The notes below the pieces were generated by a model. The model was not told where the DNA came from. It did no database searches and worked only from the letters and a program-made list of their open reading frames with translations. A stretch of 14,885 nt of DNA from positions 1 to 14,885 of the forward strand of contig CADBND010000255.1 of the NCBI GenBank assembly GCA_902795875.1. Direction: 5' to 3'. The DNA comes from an uncultured Erysipelotrichaceae bacterium (lineage in GTDB: Bacteria > Bacillota_I > Bacilli_A > Erysipelotrichales > Erysipelotrichaceae). Position 1 is the first letter of the stretch, and every line of letters begins with the position of its first letter. Below, piece after piece: positions 1 through 6,864 of this stretch. The position numbers and the translations under genes are program-made.

Positions 1-1
1 A

Positions 2-64
2 CAGAGGGCATTCCGCTCCGCTGTCATCGACGCTCTGGTCGAGACCTTCAAAAAACGCGTCTAA
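2..64 (+). CDS. C-terminal tail of an unidentified protein (5' end outside window)
   Basis: Reading frame 2 is open from the first base to a TAA at 62-64 and encodes 20 residues (QRAFRSAVIDALVETFKKRV). The stop is followed within a few bases by a strong hairpin terminator, as expected for a real gene end. The tail looks like an amphipathic basic helix, but it is too short to assign to a family. The gene is convergent with the methyltransferase at 121-807. I cannot name a function. Confidence 0.55.
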   Translation, partial: QRAFRSAVIDALVETFKKRV

Positions 65-65
65 A

Positions 66-116
66 CAAAAAGCCGTCCTACAGATATATCATCATCCATA
101 AGACGGCTTTTTTCTT
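66..116. terminator. Bidirectional Rho-independent terminator
   Basis: The arms AAAAGCCGTC (68-77) and GACGGCTTTT (102-111) are perfectly complementary around a 24-nt loop. The plus strand continues with a T run, and the minus strand has the matching T run after the left arm. It lies between two convergent genes and can serve both. Confidence 0.8.
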
Positions 117-120
117 TGGC

Positions 121-807
121 CTATTTGATACAACGGAAGCAGCCGATCCCCTCGACGCTTGAGACCTCGACCTTCGTATACATCTTCTCAAGTCTTTCCT
201 TCAGGGAAAGCTTGCTCTCATAAGGAGCCGTGAAGAAACCCTTGGGCTGATACAGATGTGAGATGAACCAGTCCGTTCGGGAACACTCGCCCTTGATGTA
301 GAAACAGCCGCAGAACGTACCGCCCTTCTTAAGGACACGATACGTCTCCCTGTAAGCTGCTTCCTTATCCGGAAAGGCATGAAAGCCATTCATCGACAAA
401 ACGATATCAAATTGTTCATCTTCGAAAGGCAAGGCTCCGACATCTCCCTGCATGAAAGAAACATTGGTGATCCCCATATCCTGCGCTTTCTTTTGAGCTG
501 AAGCCATCATATCTGCAGAATAATCCAGACAGGTGATATCCGCATCCGGAAGCTCTCTGTATACCGGCATCGTCAAAACACCGGTACCTACCGGTACCTC
601 AAGCAGTTTCCCCTTAAAGTCCTCAGGGATGCCCGACAGAGCCTTCTCGACATAATCCAGATTCTTCTTCCCATCCATGTTCCAGACGATGCGACAGATC
701 GCTTTCCCCAAAAAAGTGGAATATGTCATCATCCCGTCATAGAAACCGGAACTTCTCCCCGTCGTCCTGTACGCACTACGTATCCGCTGTTTTCTTTCCA
801 TATCCAT
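121..807 (-). CDS. Class I SAM-dependent methyltransferase (UbiE/Methyltransf_11 type)
   Basis: This 228-aa protein has the Rossmann methyltransferase core. Motif I is LLEVPVGTGVLT, where the usual acidic-x-G-x-G-x-G is relaxed to E-V-P-V-G-T-G. An acidic residue after strand 2 (CLDYS) would bind the ribose of SAM. Next come a GDVGALPFEDEQFD segment and the post-III stretch RVLKKGGTF. The family methylates small molecules in the cytosol; the substrate cannot be read from sequence. The ATG at 807 is preceded by an AGAGGT ribosome site at good spacing; a second in-frame ATG lies two codons in. It is a single-gene unit between two terminators. It could act on a quinone, a lipid or another small molecule; quinone biosynthesis is not suggested by any neighbour. 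Confidence 0.85.
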   Translation of the reverse strand: MDMERKQRIRSAYRTTGRSSGFYDGMMTYSTFLGKAICRIVWNMDGKKNLDYVEKALSGIPEDFKGKLLEVPVGTGVLTMPVYRELPDADITCLDYSADMMASAQKKAQDMGITNVSFMQGDVGALPFEDEQFDIVLSMNGFHAFPDKEAAYRETYRVLKKGGTFCGCFYIKGECSRTDWFISHLYQPKGFFTAPYESKLSLKERLEKMYTKVEVSSVEGIGCFRCIK

Positions 808-848
808 ATCAGTTACCTCTTGCTAACAAGATAATTTTATCGCATTTC

Positions 849-876
849 AGAAAAAAGGCTGTTTTTCACAGCCCTT
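849..876 (-). terminator. Terminator of the GNAT-M48 operon
   Basis: On the minus strand a 7-bp stem (AGGGCTG with CAGCCTT, one G-U pair) around a TGAAAAA loop is followed by a TTTTTTC tail. It lies about 25 bp after the M48 stop codon and before the methyltransferase gene. Confidence 0.8.
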
Positions 877-898
877 GAAGATACAAATGAACGAAACT

Positions 899-2245
899 CT
901 ATCGGTCGGTATGATAGGTGATCGCCACATCATCCATGGCCGAGACCCATTCATCCTTTTCAAAACTCTCTTTTCCGTTGATCGAGATCGAAACGACCTT
1001 ATTCATACGAGGATCCTTATTGCTTTCCAGATCACGCAGCGGGACCAGCGACGTATTGACGATACCTGCTTCATATAATTCCATATCCGCCTCCCGGATA
1101 TCCTTTCCGATATAGTAAGAAGAGGCATTTGGCATCCTGACCTGACCCGGATGCATCCTTGTGACCTCTTTTTCACTTAAAGGCCGGTAATACTCGACAA
1201 GAGCCTTCGCTCCTTTTTCAAACCAGTCTCCCTCCTTGTAGGCATCGGAACCGTTCAACAAGATCTTCGTAACACTTCCTTCCTTAAGCAGGATATTCTT
1301 TTCAGTCAGTCTCTGAACACTTACTTCAAAGCCTTTCTCTTCCAGCTCCTTTCTGACTTCCGCAAGATCCTTTCCGATCAAAGAATGATCAGAAAAAGAA
1401 AGCGGAAATTCAAAAGGTGTTTCCTTTCTTCTGCAGGCATCCATATATCTCTTTGCCTTATAGAACTGTTGAGATGAAGCGAAATCCATCGCCTCCAGAG
1501 CCCTCACCGCGTTGATCGGATGGGAATTGTTTCGAAACAGCATGAACTCCATCGCCTGATTGCCTTGATCGTTTTCGATCAGCTTCTTATAATCTCTGGC
1601 CTGATCGATGAAAGCCTCACGATTCATCTCGCCGGCAACATTGTTTCCAAAACCCGCAAAACGCATGCACATCTCCACGAGATGATCGGCGCTGCCATCA
1701 CACAAGATCGCCGCCCGGTCAGCTGAAAATTCCGAACAGCGCATCCAATAAGCAAAAGCACTTCGTAAAGGAATGGAAATGAAAGCTCCCAGTCCCGTTC
1801 CCAACATCATCATCAGAGAGCCGTTTAGGATCATCTGACCCATCGTCCGATACAGGACATGGTGACAGGCGATGTGACCGCATTCGTGTGCCAGGATCGT
1901 CGGAATGAGCTCCTCCGGCATCGTCTCCAGCAGACCCGAAGTCATCACGATATAAGGCTTCTCATCTCCCGAAGTCCAGGCATTGGGAACGACATTGAGC
2001 GTCAGAAACAGATCAGGTACTTCGATATCCAGCTTCTCACAGATCGGTATCAGCATGTCATGATACTTCTTCAATTGCCGCTCATCGATCCGGATATTCG
2101 TCGACATATTCTGAATATACATCATCTTTTCATTCCAGGCCTTGATGAAAGCCTTGGTCACCTGTGTAAACCCAGGGATCGCCTCCAGCGCATCCAGAGC
2201 TGCCTTATCCGATTCATGCAAAAAAATGTTTTTATCGACTGCCAT
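899..2245 (-). CDS. M48-family zinc metallopeptidase with two C-terminal PASTA-like domains
   Basis: The 448-aa protein carries the zinc motif HECGH at residues 120-124 and the downstream glutamate ligand in SEFSAD (E172, with D176), the M48 signature. A hydrophobic segment at about 137-160 could be a membrane hairpin, as in HtpX-like members, but there is no N-terminal signal or anchor. The C-terminal third is unusual for the family. Residues about 289-354 and 378-446 start alike (LIGKDLAEV and YIGKDIREA), each followed by a helix, a glycine turn, strands and a matching segment containing LLNG or SING. They look like two copies of a PASTA-like fold. The start is firm: GGAGGA lies seven bases upstream, inside the last codons of the GNAT gene, so the two genes are probably translationally coupled. 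The substrate is unknown. Assignment as an M48 peptidase is secure; the domain reading of the tail is inference. Confidence 0.9.
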   Translation of the reverse strand: MAVDKNIFLHESDKAALDALEAIPGFTQVTKAFIKAWNEKMMYIQNMSTNIRIDERQLKKYHDMLIPICEKLDIEVPDLFLTLNVVPNAWTSGDEKPYIVMTSGLLETMPEELIPTILAHECGHIACHHVLYRTMGQMILNGSLMMMLGTGLGAFISIPLRSAFAYWMRCSEFSADRAAILCDGSADHLVEMCMRFAGFGNNVAGEMNREAFIDQARDYKKLIENDQGNQAMEFMLFRNNSHPINAVRALEAMDFASSQQFYKAKRYMDACRRKETPFEFPLSFSDHSLIGKDLAEVRKELEEKGFEVSVQRLTEKNILLKEGSVTKILLNGSDAYKEGDWFEKGAKALVEYYRPLSEKEVTRMHPGQVRMPNASSYYIGKDIREADMELYEAGIVNTSLVPLRDLESNKDPRMNKVVSISINGKESFEKDEWVSAMDDVAITYHTDR

Positions 2246-2247
2246 TT

Positions 2248-2757
2248 TTATTCCTCCATCATCAATTCCATCATATCGACATCGACCGGCCTTCCCTCTA
2301 TCCTCATCAGGCCATGACGTACACCTGTTTTCACAAAACCGTATTTTTTATACAAAGCGATCGCCCTGTCGTTGTCACTCCTCACTTCCAGATAGATGAC
2401 CTTTGTATTGATCTGCTTACCATGTTCGATCATTTTTTCCATCAGAAGCGAACCGATGCCTTTCCCCCAATAGGATCTTCTTACCGAGATTCCGATCGTT
2501 GCGCTGTGTTTCAGCCTCTTTCTGCTTGTCGGGACATCAAAGTTGGCCATGCCGACGATCCTGTCCTCATCCATTGCCAGAAAGAAAGCGGAAGTCTTTG
2601 ACTCCCTCACAGCCTTAAGATATCTCTCTTCGGCCTCCACAGGGACCTCTATCCCCTCTTCACCGTAAGTCAGATTATCTGATTCCCTTCCTACGATCTT
2701 CGTGAATTCCAGGATCTCCTTGCTTTGGCTTTCATGTGCCTCACATATCCGTATCAT
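2248..2757 (-). CDS. GNAT-family N-acetyltransferase
   Basis: This is a 169-aa acetyltransferase of the Gcn5-related fold. The acetyl-CoA pyrophosphate loop is RSYWGKGIGSLLME, an R/Q-x-x-G-x-G/A type motif A. It is followed by the typical motif B region LEVRSDNDRAIALYKKYGF. The N-terminus (MIRICEAH) followed by GRESDNLTYGEEG resembles acetyltransferases of unknown or broad amine specificity in Firmicutes. I chose the ATG at 2757 because it matches that family start; a TTG three codons upstream (2766) is an alternative, and neither has an ideally spaced ribosome site. Two bases separate its stop from the M48 start, so the two form an operon. Possible roles are amino-group acetylation of a small molecule or peptide; the acceptor cannot be inferred. 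Confidence 0.87.
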   Translation of the reverse strand: MIRICEAHESQSKEILEFTKIVGRESDNLTYGEEGIEVPVEAEERYLKAVRESKTSAFFLAMDEDRIVGMANFDVPTSRKRLKHSATIGISVRRSYWGKGIGSLLMEKMIEHGKQINTKVIYLEVRSDNDRAIALYKKYGFVKTGVRHGLMRIEGRPVDVDMMELMMEE

Positions 2758-2802
2758 TCTTTCCAAAAACTCTTTCTTAATTCCATCATACCATCATCCA
2801 TA

Positions 2803-2832
2803 AGAAAAACCCCTCAGCCTGAGCCAAGGGGA
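2803..2832 (-). terminator. Terminator of the DUF969-DUF979-pcp operon
   Basis: On the minus strand CCCCTTGGC pairs with GCTGAGGGG (9 bp including G-U pairs) around a TCAG loop, followed by TTTTTC. It sits about 25 bp beyond the pcp stop. Confidence 0.87.
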
Positions 2833-2856
2833 TATCTGTTTTGTTTTTCTTCGATC

Positions 2857-3468
2857 CTAACTGAGAGAATCGACGATTGCCTCGATCGCAGCTTCGATGC
2901 CGGTAACGACATCGTCCTTGGACAAGGAAGCGGTCTCTTTCTTGTTCATGACCTGTTCATGAAGGAAAGGCACATGCATGAATCCACCGATCGCATTCGG
3001 GAATTCCTTGTCGATGTAGTAGCAGACACCATACATCAGATGGTTGCAGACATAAGTCCCTGCTGTATTGGATATCGCAGCCGGAACATTGGCAGCCTTG
3101 ATGTATTCGACCATCTTCTTGATCGGCAGCGTTGAGAAATAAGCGCTGGGACCGTCAGCGAAGACGGGCTGATCGACAGGCTGATTTCCCTCATTATCAG
3201 GGATCCTGCCATCATCGCAGTTGATCGCGACTCTTTCAGGAGTGATCTCGTATCTGCCACCGGCCTGACCGATGCACAATACGACATCAGGATTCTCCTT
3301 TTTCATCGCCTCGTGGACCGTCTCGATCGCCTTACCGAAGACGACCGGGACATAGCACTTGACGATCTGAGCACCCTTGATCTCATCTCTGACGAGCTGG
3401 ACTGCCTCTTTGGCAGGGTTCACGCTCTCGCCGCCGAACGGCTCAAAACCAGTAAGCAATATTTTCAT
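2857..3468 (-). CDS. pcp: Pyroglutamyl-peptidase I (pyrrolidone-carboxylate peptidase)
   Basis: This cytosolic cysteine peptidase (family C15) removes N-terminal pyroglutamate (5-oxoproline) from peptides. The 203-aa length is close to that of characterised bacterial enzymes. The N-terminus MKILLTGFEPFGG is diagnostic. The catalytic triad is visible as E78 (in TPERVAIN), C141 (in NTAGTYVCNHLMYG) and H165 (in GGFMHVPFLHEQ). The motif INCDDGRIPDNEG is the usual N-substrate-side loop. It is the last gene of an operon with DUF979 and DUF969, ten bases after the DUF979 stop, and is followed by a strong terminator. The context suggests that peptides or pyroglutamate are moved by the upstream membrane proteins. 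All key residues are present, so it is probably active. Confidence 0.97.
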   Translation of the reverse strand: MKILLTGFEPFGGESVNPAKEAVQLVRDEIKGAQIVKCYVPVVFGKAIETVHEAMKKENPDVVLCIGQAGGRYEITPERVAINCDDGRIPDNEGNQPVDQPVFADGPSAYFSTLPIKKMVEYIKAANVPAAISNTAGTYVCNHLMYGVCYYIDKEFPNAIGGFMHVPFLHEQVMNKKETASLSKDDVVTGIEAAIEAIVDSLS

Positions 3469-3478
3469 TTTCTACTCC

Positions 3479-4420
3479 TTAGAAAGCGAAGATATAAAGC
3501 AGAACGACATGGATCAGCAGCATACAGATAGCGAAAGGTACCTGTGACTTGATGACGGAGTATTTGTTCTTCGTCTCAAGCAAAGCAGCCGGAACGATGT
3601 TGAAGTTTGCAGCCATCGGTGTGCACAGCGTGCCACAGTAAGCAGCCGTCAGACCTAATGCACCGACAACGACCGGATCAGCACCCTTCGAAATGAGGAA
3701 CGGAACACCGACACCGACCATGATGACAGAGAAGGCGGCGAAACCGTTACCCATGACCATCGTAAACAGAGCCATGCCTAAGCAGTAAATGAAGCAGGCG
3801 ATCAGAATGTTGTTTTCAGGAACGATCATCGAAACATAGTGTGAGATCGCATCGCCTACACCGGCAGCAGTGAACAGAGCACCCAAAGCAGACAGCAGCT
3901 GAGGCAGGATACCTGTCGTAGAAACATTGTCCATCAGTCTTGCGCCATCAACAGCAGCATACTTCGGATCACATTTCGTAAGCAGGATCGCAGAGCATAA
4001 TGCAACGATACCGGAAAGACCGATCGCGTTGTTGGCAGTCAGCCAAGATAAAGCCGGAACCTTAGAACCGAGCGTAGCACCTACAACTGCGACAATAGCG
4101 ATGCAGGCAGCCGGAATAAAGATCTTGTAACCGAATTTGTCAGCATTGGCTCTGACTGCTTTGGGATCCGGTACATCGTTCTTGGATTGAACGACACCAC
4201 CGATCGCTGTCAGACAAGCCATGACGACGATAGCAGCACCTACGAGCCATTTCGGTACCCACGGACCACAGATGAATGTGAACGCAAGCAGGAACCAGAA
4301 AGCGGCAGTCGTAGCCTTCTTGGAACAACCATCATCCTTTAAAGCTTTGACACCGACAAGGATGAAAACTAAACCGATAATGCAATAGAAGAATTCACCT
4401 AAGATCTGAGCAAACGTCAT
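3479..4420 (-). CDS. DUF979-family integral membrane protein, probable permease subunit
   Basis: The 313-aa protein is very hydrophobic, with about nine predicted membrane segments. Examples are residues 3-27, 36-55, 58-77, 99-117, 169-192, 202-223 and 295-313. Conserved-looking small-residue loops such as VMGNGFAAFSV, and CGTLCTPMAANFNIVPAAL near the C-terminus, resemble the helical-hairpin regions of ion-coupled transporters. DUF979 proteins are regularly encoded next to DUF969 proteins, and such pairs recur beside pcp or 5-oxoproline metabolism genes; I state this from general knowledge. The gene starts two bases after the DUF969 stop and is followed by pcp. I infer that DUF969 and DUF979 together form one split transporter for pyroglutamate or a pyroglutamyl peptide. 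The direction and substrate are not shown by sequence. Confidence 0.85.
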   Translation of the reverse strand: MTFAQILGEFFYCIIGLVFILVGVKALKDDGCSKKATTAAFWFLLAFTFICGPWVPKWLVGAAIVVMACLTAIGGVVQSKNDVPDPKAVRANADKFGYKIFIPAACIAIVAVVGATLGSKVPALSWLTANNAIGLSGIVALCSAILLTKCDPKYAAVDGARLMDNVSTTGILPQLLSALGALFTAAGVGDAISHYVSMIVPENNILIACFIYCLGMALFTMVMGNGFAAFSVIMVGVGVPFLISKGADPVVVGALGLTAAYCGTLCTPMAANFNIVPAALLETKNKYSVIKSQVPFAICMLLIHVVLLYIFAF

Positions 4421-4422
4421 TG

Positions 4423-5097
4423 TTACTTACCTCCTTTGCTGGCAGCATCAAGCTGTTTGTCCAGCCACAGGTTTCTGATCACGCCCAGAACGACGGAAAC
4501 CAGAGCTACCGGAATGGACCAACGTGCAATCTGCAGAGCATCGACTTCGTAGCCTAAGCCAACAAGTGTCGAAACGATAAGCAGAGTTCCCGATGAACCC
4601 ATGAAGCAGTTCTGCGCAAAGAAGTTACCATAGTTTTCAGCACCTGCTGAACCACCTCTGATAATATCCTGCATTTCTTCGTTGATCTCACCGTACTTCG
4701 CAACAGCAGCACCTTCAGCCATCGGAACGACGACTGGACGTACAAACTGAGGATGTCCACCCAAACGGATAGAGAAGGCAGAAGCCAGAGTTCTGATCAC
4801 TTCATAAACGATGATAACTCTGCCGGCGGTAGCCGATTTGATACTGCGGATAAAGTCGATTGCCTTTTCCTTCAGACCGAATCTTTCACAGATACCGATG
4901 GCAGGTAAAGTCAGGACGAATAAAGTGGCAGTTCTCTGAGAAACGAAAGAGTTACCCAGAGTGGTAAGAATATCCATGATGCTCATGCCACCTACCAGAC
5001 CTGTAACGATACCGGCGAGGACTACAGTCGCGATCGTATCAAATTTCAAAACCAAACCGACTACGACGATAGCCACACCAATCAATCTGATTAGCAT
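4423..5097 (-). CDS. DUF969-family integral membrane protein, probable permease subunit
   Basis: The 224-aa protein has about five membrane segments. They start with a helix at residues 3-20, followed closely by TVVLAGIVTGLVGGM, and end with a segment at about 193-212. A conserved-looking stretch with RLGGHPQFVRPVVVPMAE and RGGSAGAENYGNFFAQN lies in the middle, rich in Gly, Asn and Pro, as expected for a substrate path. It is the first gene of the operon DUF969-DUF979-pcp. An AAAGGGGG ribosome site (5108-5115) lies ten bases upstream of the ATG, and a good promoter precedes it. Function is inferred together with DUF979 as one half of a split carrier. It lacks an ATPase partner, so a secondary transporter is more likely than an ABC system. 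Confidence 0.85.
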   Translation of the reverse strand: MLIRLIGVAIVVVGLVLKFDTIATVVLAGIVTGLVGGMSIMDILTTLGNSFVSQRTATLFVLTLPAIGICERFGLKEKAIDFIRSIKSATAGRVIIVYEVIRTLASAFSIRLGGHPQFVRPVVVPMAEGAAVAKYGEINEEMQDIIRGGSAGAENYGNFFAQNCFMGSSGTLLIVSTLVGLGYEVDALQIARWSIPVALVSVVLGVIRNLWLDKQLDAASKGGK

Positions 5098-5125
5098 AAT
5101 AGTAATACCCCCTTTAGTATCTTTT

Positions 5126-5153
5126 ATTATATCTCTTATAAATATATTTGCAA
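5126..5153 (-). promoter_or_regulatory. Sigma-A-type promoter of the DUF969-DUF979-pcp operon
   Basis: On the minus strand TTGCAA (5148-5153) and a perfect TATAAT (5126-5131) are separated by 16 bp. A second overlapping candidate is TTGTAA (5158-5163), 17 bp, TATAAG (5135-5140). The region is AT-rich and lies 30 bp upstream of the DUF969 start. No clear operator palindrome is visible. Confidence 0.65.
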
Positions 5154-5181
5154 ATCTTTACAAACTTTGAAAACATTTACA

Positions 5182-5207
5182 GAAAAAAGACCTTTCTTTG
5201 AAGGCCT
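5182..5207 (-). terminator. Terminator of the small membrane protein gene
   Basis: On the minus strand AGGCCTT pairs with AAGGTCT (7 bp, one G-U) around CAAAGA, followed by TTTTTCT. The hairpin begins right at the stop codon of the 5207-5599 gene. Confidence 0.82.
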
Positions 5208-5599
5208 CATTCTTTGATATTCTTCTTATCGATCTGGAAGCAGGACTCCAGGACATGAGACATGATCCTTTCCGTCTCCTTCCTGTCCTTTCCGGTCAGC
5301 TCCATCAGCTCCTTGATGGTCCAGACATGCTTCTTCATCAGCTTCTGCGGATAGATCCGAAGTTCATCCAGAAGCTCCTTGATCCAATATGCCAGGATGA
5401 TCAGTGGGATACAGACCAGTACTCTCCATAAAACGAAGTCGATCTTGAATTTCCCGTCATGAATGAAGATCAGATACATCACTGCCAGCATCAGAAAAGA
5501 AAGCAGTGAAGAATAAAAAAGGATATCAAAACGCGGACTCTTGTATTGGATCAGTTTCACCGGCTTATCGAAATCGTATTTCGGAACTCTGTTTTTCAT
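5207..5599 (-). CDS. Small two-helix membrane protein with a cytoplasmic helical tail
   Basis: I do not recognise this 130-aa protein. Two strong membrane helices lie at about residues 27-47 (FYSSLLSFLMLAVMYLIFI) and 58-76 (WRVLVCIPLIILAYWI), separated by a short charged loop. The C-terminal 50 residues are charged and helical. The segment KHVWTIKELMELTGKDRKE has the look of a helix-turn-helix (T-I-K-E-L-x-x-L-T-G), followed by another helix. It may be a membrane-bound sensor or an adaptor, but DNA binding is only a guess. The ATG at 5599 has a GGGTGA ribosome site eight bases upstream. The gene is divergent from the aminopeptidase, sharing about 50 bp, and forms a single-gene unit ending in a terminator. 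Confidence 0.7.
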   Translation of the reverse strand: MKNRVPKYDFDKPVKLIQYKSPRFDILFYSSLLSFLMLAVMYLIFIHDGKFKIDFVLWRVLVCIPLIILAYWIKELLDELRIYPQKLMKKHVWTIKELMELTGKDRKETERIMSHVLESCFQIDKKNIKE

Positions 5600-5652
5600 T
5601 TTCTAAATCACCCAGATTATTGTATCATTTTAGCGGAAGGACTATCTATTAT

Positions 5653-6621
5653 ATGATCAACATCGAAAAAGGAGTATCGATCATACTCCATGACTGGCTC
5701 AATGTTCAGAAAGACGAACTCATCCACTTCATCACCGATGAAACGCATCTGCGGGAAGCGGAAGAATTCGAGAAATGGGCATATGGAGCCGATGCAACAC
5801 TCAAAACCACGATCCTCAATTCACAACTCGTACAGAAAGGAGACGTCATCGAATCCATGGCCGACATCTTTTCCAAGGAAAATGTCATCATCGGAGCGAC
5901 CGATTTCTCCTTCATCACCACCAATGCCATCAAGACAGCTGTCAGAAAAGGAGCCCGGTTCCTGTCTTTGCCTCTGTCCTGTTCAGACGGTTCGTCCCTG
6001 TTGGAAAACGACTTCATCCAGATGGATCCCCGTGTCACCTATCGTGATGCCAGGAAGATCATCTCCGCAATGAAAGGTGAAAACACAGTCCATGTCACGA
6101 CGAAAAAAGGGACTGATATGTATTTCAACATCGAAGGAAGGAATCCCGGCTACTTCAACGGAAAAGCCGCCCGCAAGGGACTGATCGGATCATCCTCTTT
6201 CGAAGTATTCGTCGCTCCGGTCGAAGACAAGACCCATGGCGTCCTGTATCTTGACGCTTCCTTCGGATACATCGGACTGGTGGAAAATACGGTCAAGATC
6301 GTCTTTGAAAACGGAAAGATCGTTTCAGCGGAATCCGAAGGAAACGACGCAACTAAGCTGATGAACTACATCAAGTCTTTCAATTCCGAAAACATGTATC
6401 GGCCAGGAGAACTGGGCATCGGACTCAACCGCATCTCCAAGACCAGAGGTGTATCCTACATAGAAGATGAATCCGCCTACCACACTTTCCACATCGGAAT
6501 GGGCAGAAACTTCGGACTCGGCGGCAAACAGGAAGCGGCTGGGCACTTCGACATCGTCACCAATGATCCGACTATCACCGCAGGAAACAAGACCATCATG
6601 AAAGATGGCGAATTAATATAA
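5653..6621 (+). CDS. M29-type (thermophilic metallo-) aminopeptidase homologue
   Basis: The 322-aa protein resembles the aminopeptidase T / M29 fold, a family that also includes non-peptidase dioxygenases such as 2,5-dihydroxypyridine dioxygenase. The likely metal ligands are in order: E253 (GELGIGLN), E271 (SYIEDESAYH), H280 (HIGMG), H298 and D300 (AAGHFD). The protein ends in the usual DPTI...MKDGELI segment. At 322 aa it is shorter than classic M29 enzymes (about 400 aa). I chose the ATG at 5653, with AAGGA eleven bases upstream. An in-frame ATG at 5506 lies inside the divergent membrane protein gene and is unlikely. The frame is preceded by no clear promoter. Immediately after its TAA, in the same frame, is a rubredoxin-like segment (see that entry). 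It might be a peptidase or a dioxygenase-like enzyme; I favour peptidase at moderate confidence. Confidence 0.85.
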   Translation: MINIEKGVSIILHDWLNVQKDELIHFITDETHLREAEEFEKWAYGADATLKTTILNSQLVQKGDVIESMADIFSKENVIIGATDFSFITTNAIKTAVRKGARFLSLPLSCSDGSSLLENDFIQMDPRVTYRDARKIISAMKGENTVHVTTKKGTDMYFNIEGRNPGYFNGKAARKGLIGSSSFEVFVAPVEDKTHGVLYLDASFGYIGLVENTVKIVFENGKIVSAESEGNDATKLMNYIKSFNSENMYRPGELGIGLNRISKTRGVSYIEDESAYHTFHIGMGRNFGLGGKQEAAGHFDIVTNDPTITAGNKTIMKDGELI

Positions 6622-6759
6622 AAGAAAAGAAAAAAAGGCCACACCAACAGCAATTCCATCGTCATAGCAGAAGAAGACGGTATTGCCTTCGAAGATCTGC
6701 AGGACGACTTCAGATGTCCCCGCTGCAGACAGCCCAAAGATAAGTTCAATCCCGCATAA
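6622..6759 (+). pseudogene. Start-less C-terminal half of a rubredoxin-like domain
   Basis: The frame that ends the aminopeptidase at TAA 6619-6621 stays open for another 45 codons to TAA 6757-6759. Its last part reads EEDGIAFEDLQDDFRCPRC followed by RQPKDKFNPA. This is the second half of a rubredoxin, with the F-E-D-L-x-D-D-(W/F) turn and the second Cys-x-x-Cys knuckle. The first CxxC knuckle is missing; the matching place reads TNSNSIVIA, and neither other frame supplies it. No ATG, GTG or TTG lies in frame and no suitable ribosome site exists. A terminator follows directly. It is most likely a remnant of a deleted rubredoxin gene or of a fused domain. Translation by readthrough of the TAA is possible but unsupported. 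Confidence 0.6.
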
Positions 6760-6764
6760 CAGTA

Positions 6765-6788
6765 AGCCGATCTCAAGATCGGCTTTTT
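6765..6788 (+). terminator. Terminator behind the aminopeptidase and rubredoxin remnant
   Basis: A perfect 8-bp stem AGCCGATC / GATCGGCT with a TCAA loop is followed by TTTTT. It is six bases after the TAA of the rubredoxin-like segment. Confidence 0.9.
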
Positions 6789-6815
6789 CATTCCGGATAA
6801 GAACAGCACAATCCA

Positions 6816-6846
6816 TTGACCGATTTCCTTGCGCACGTGATAAGAT
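6816..6846 (+). promoter_or_regulatory. Possible promoter of the 181-aa orphan gene
   Basis: TTGACC (6816-6821) is followed after 17 bp by GATAAG (6839-6844) or after 19 bp by TAAGAT (6841-6846). The leader before the ribosome site would be only about ten bases, which is short, so confidence is limited. Confidence 0.4.
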
Positions 6847-6864
6847 TTGAATGTGAGGTATCCT

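Noticed and set aside
5506..5652. N-terminal extension of the aminopeptidase to the ATG at 5506
   Set aside because: The added residues lie inside the divergent membrane protein gene and do not resemble the family N-terminus; the ATG at 5653 has an acceptable ribosome site.
6619..6640. Programmed frameshift at the A-run before the rubredoxin remnant
   Set aside because: The A-rich stretch looks slippery, but the upstream frame has already stopped at 6619-6621 and the remnant is in that same frame, so a frameshift would not join them.
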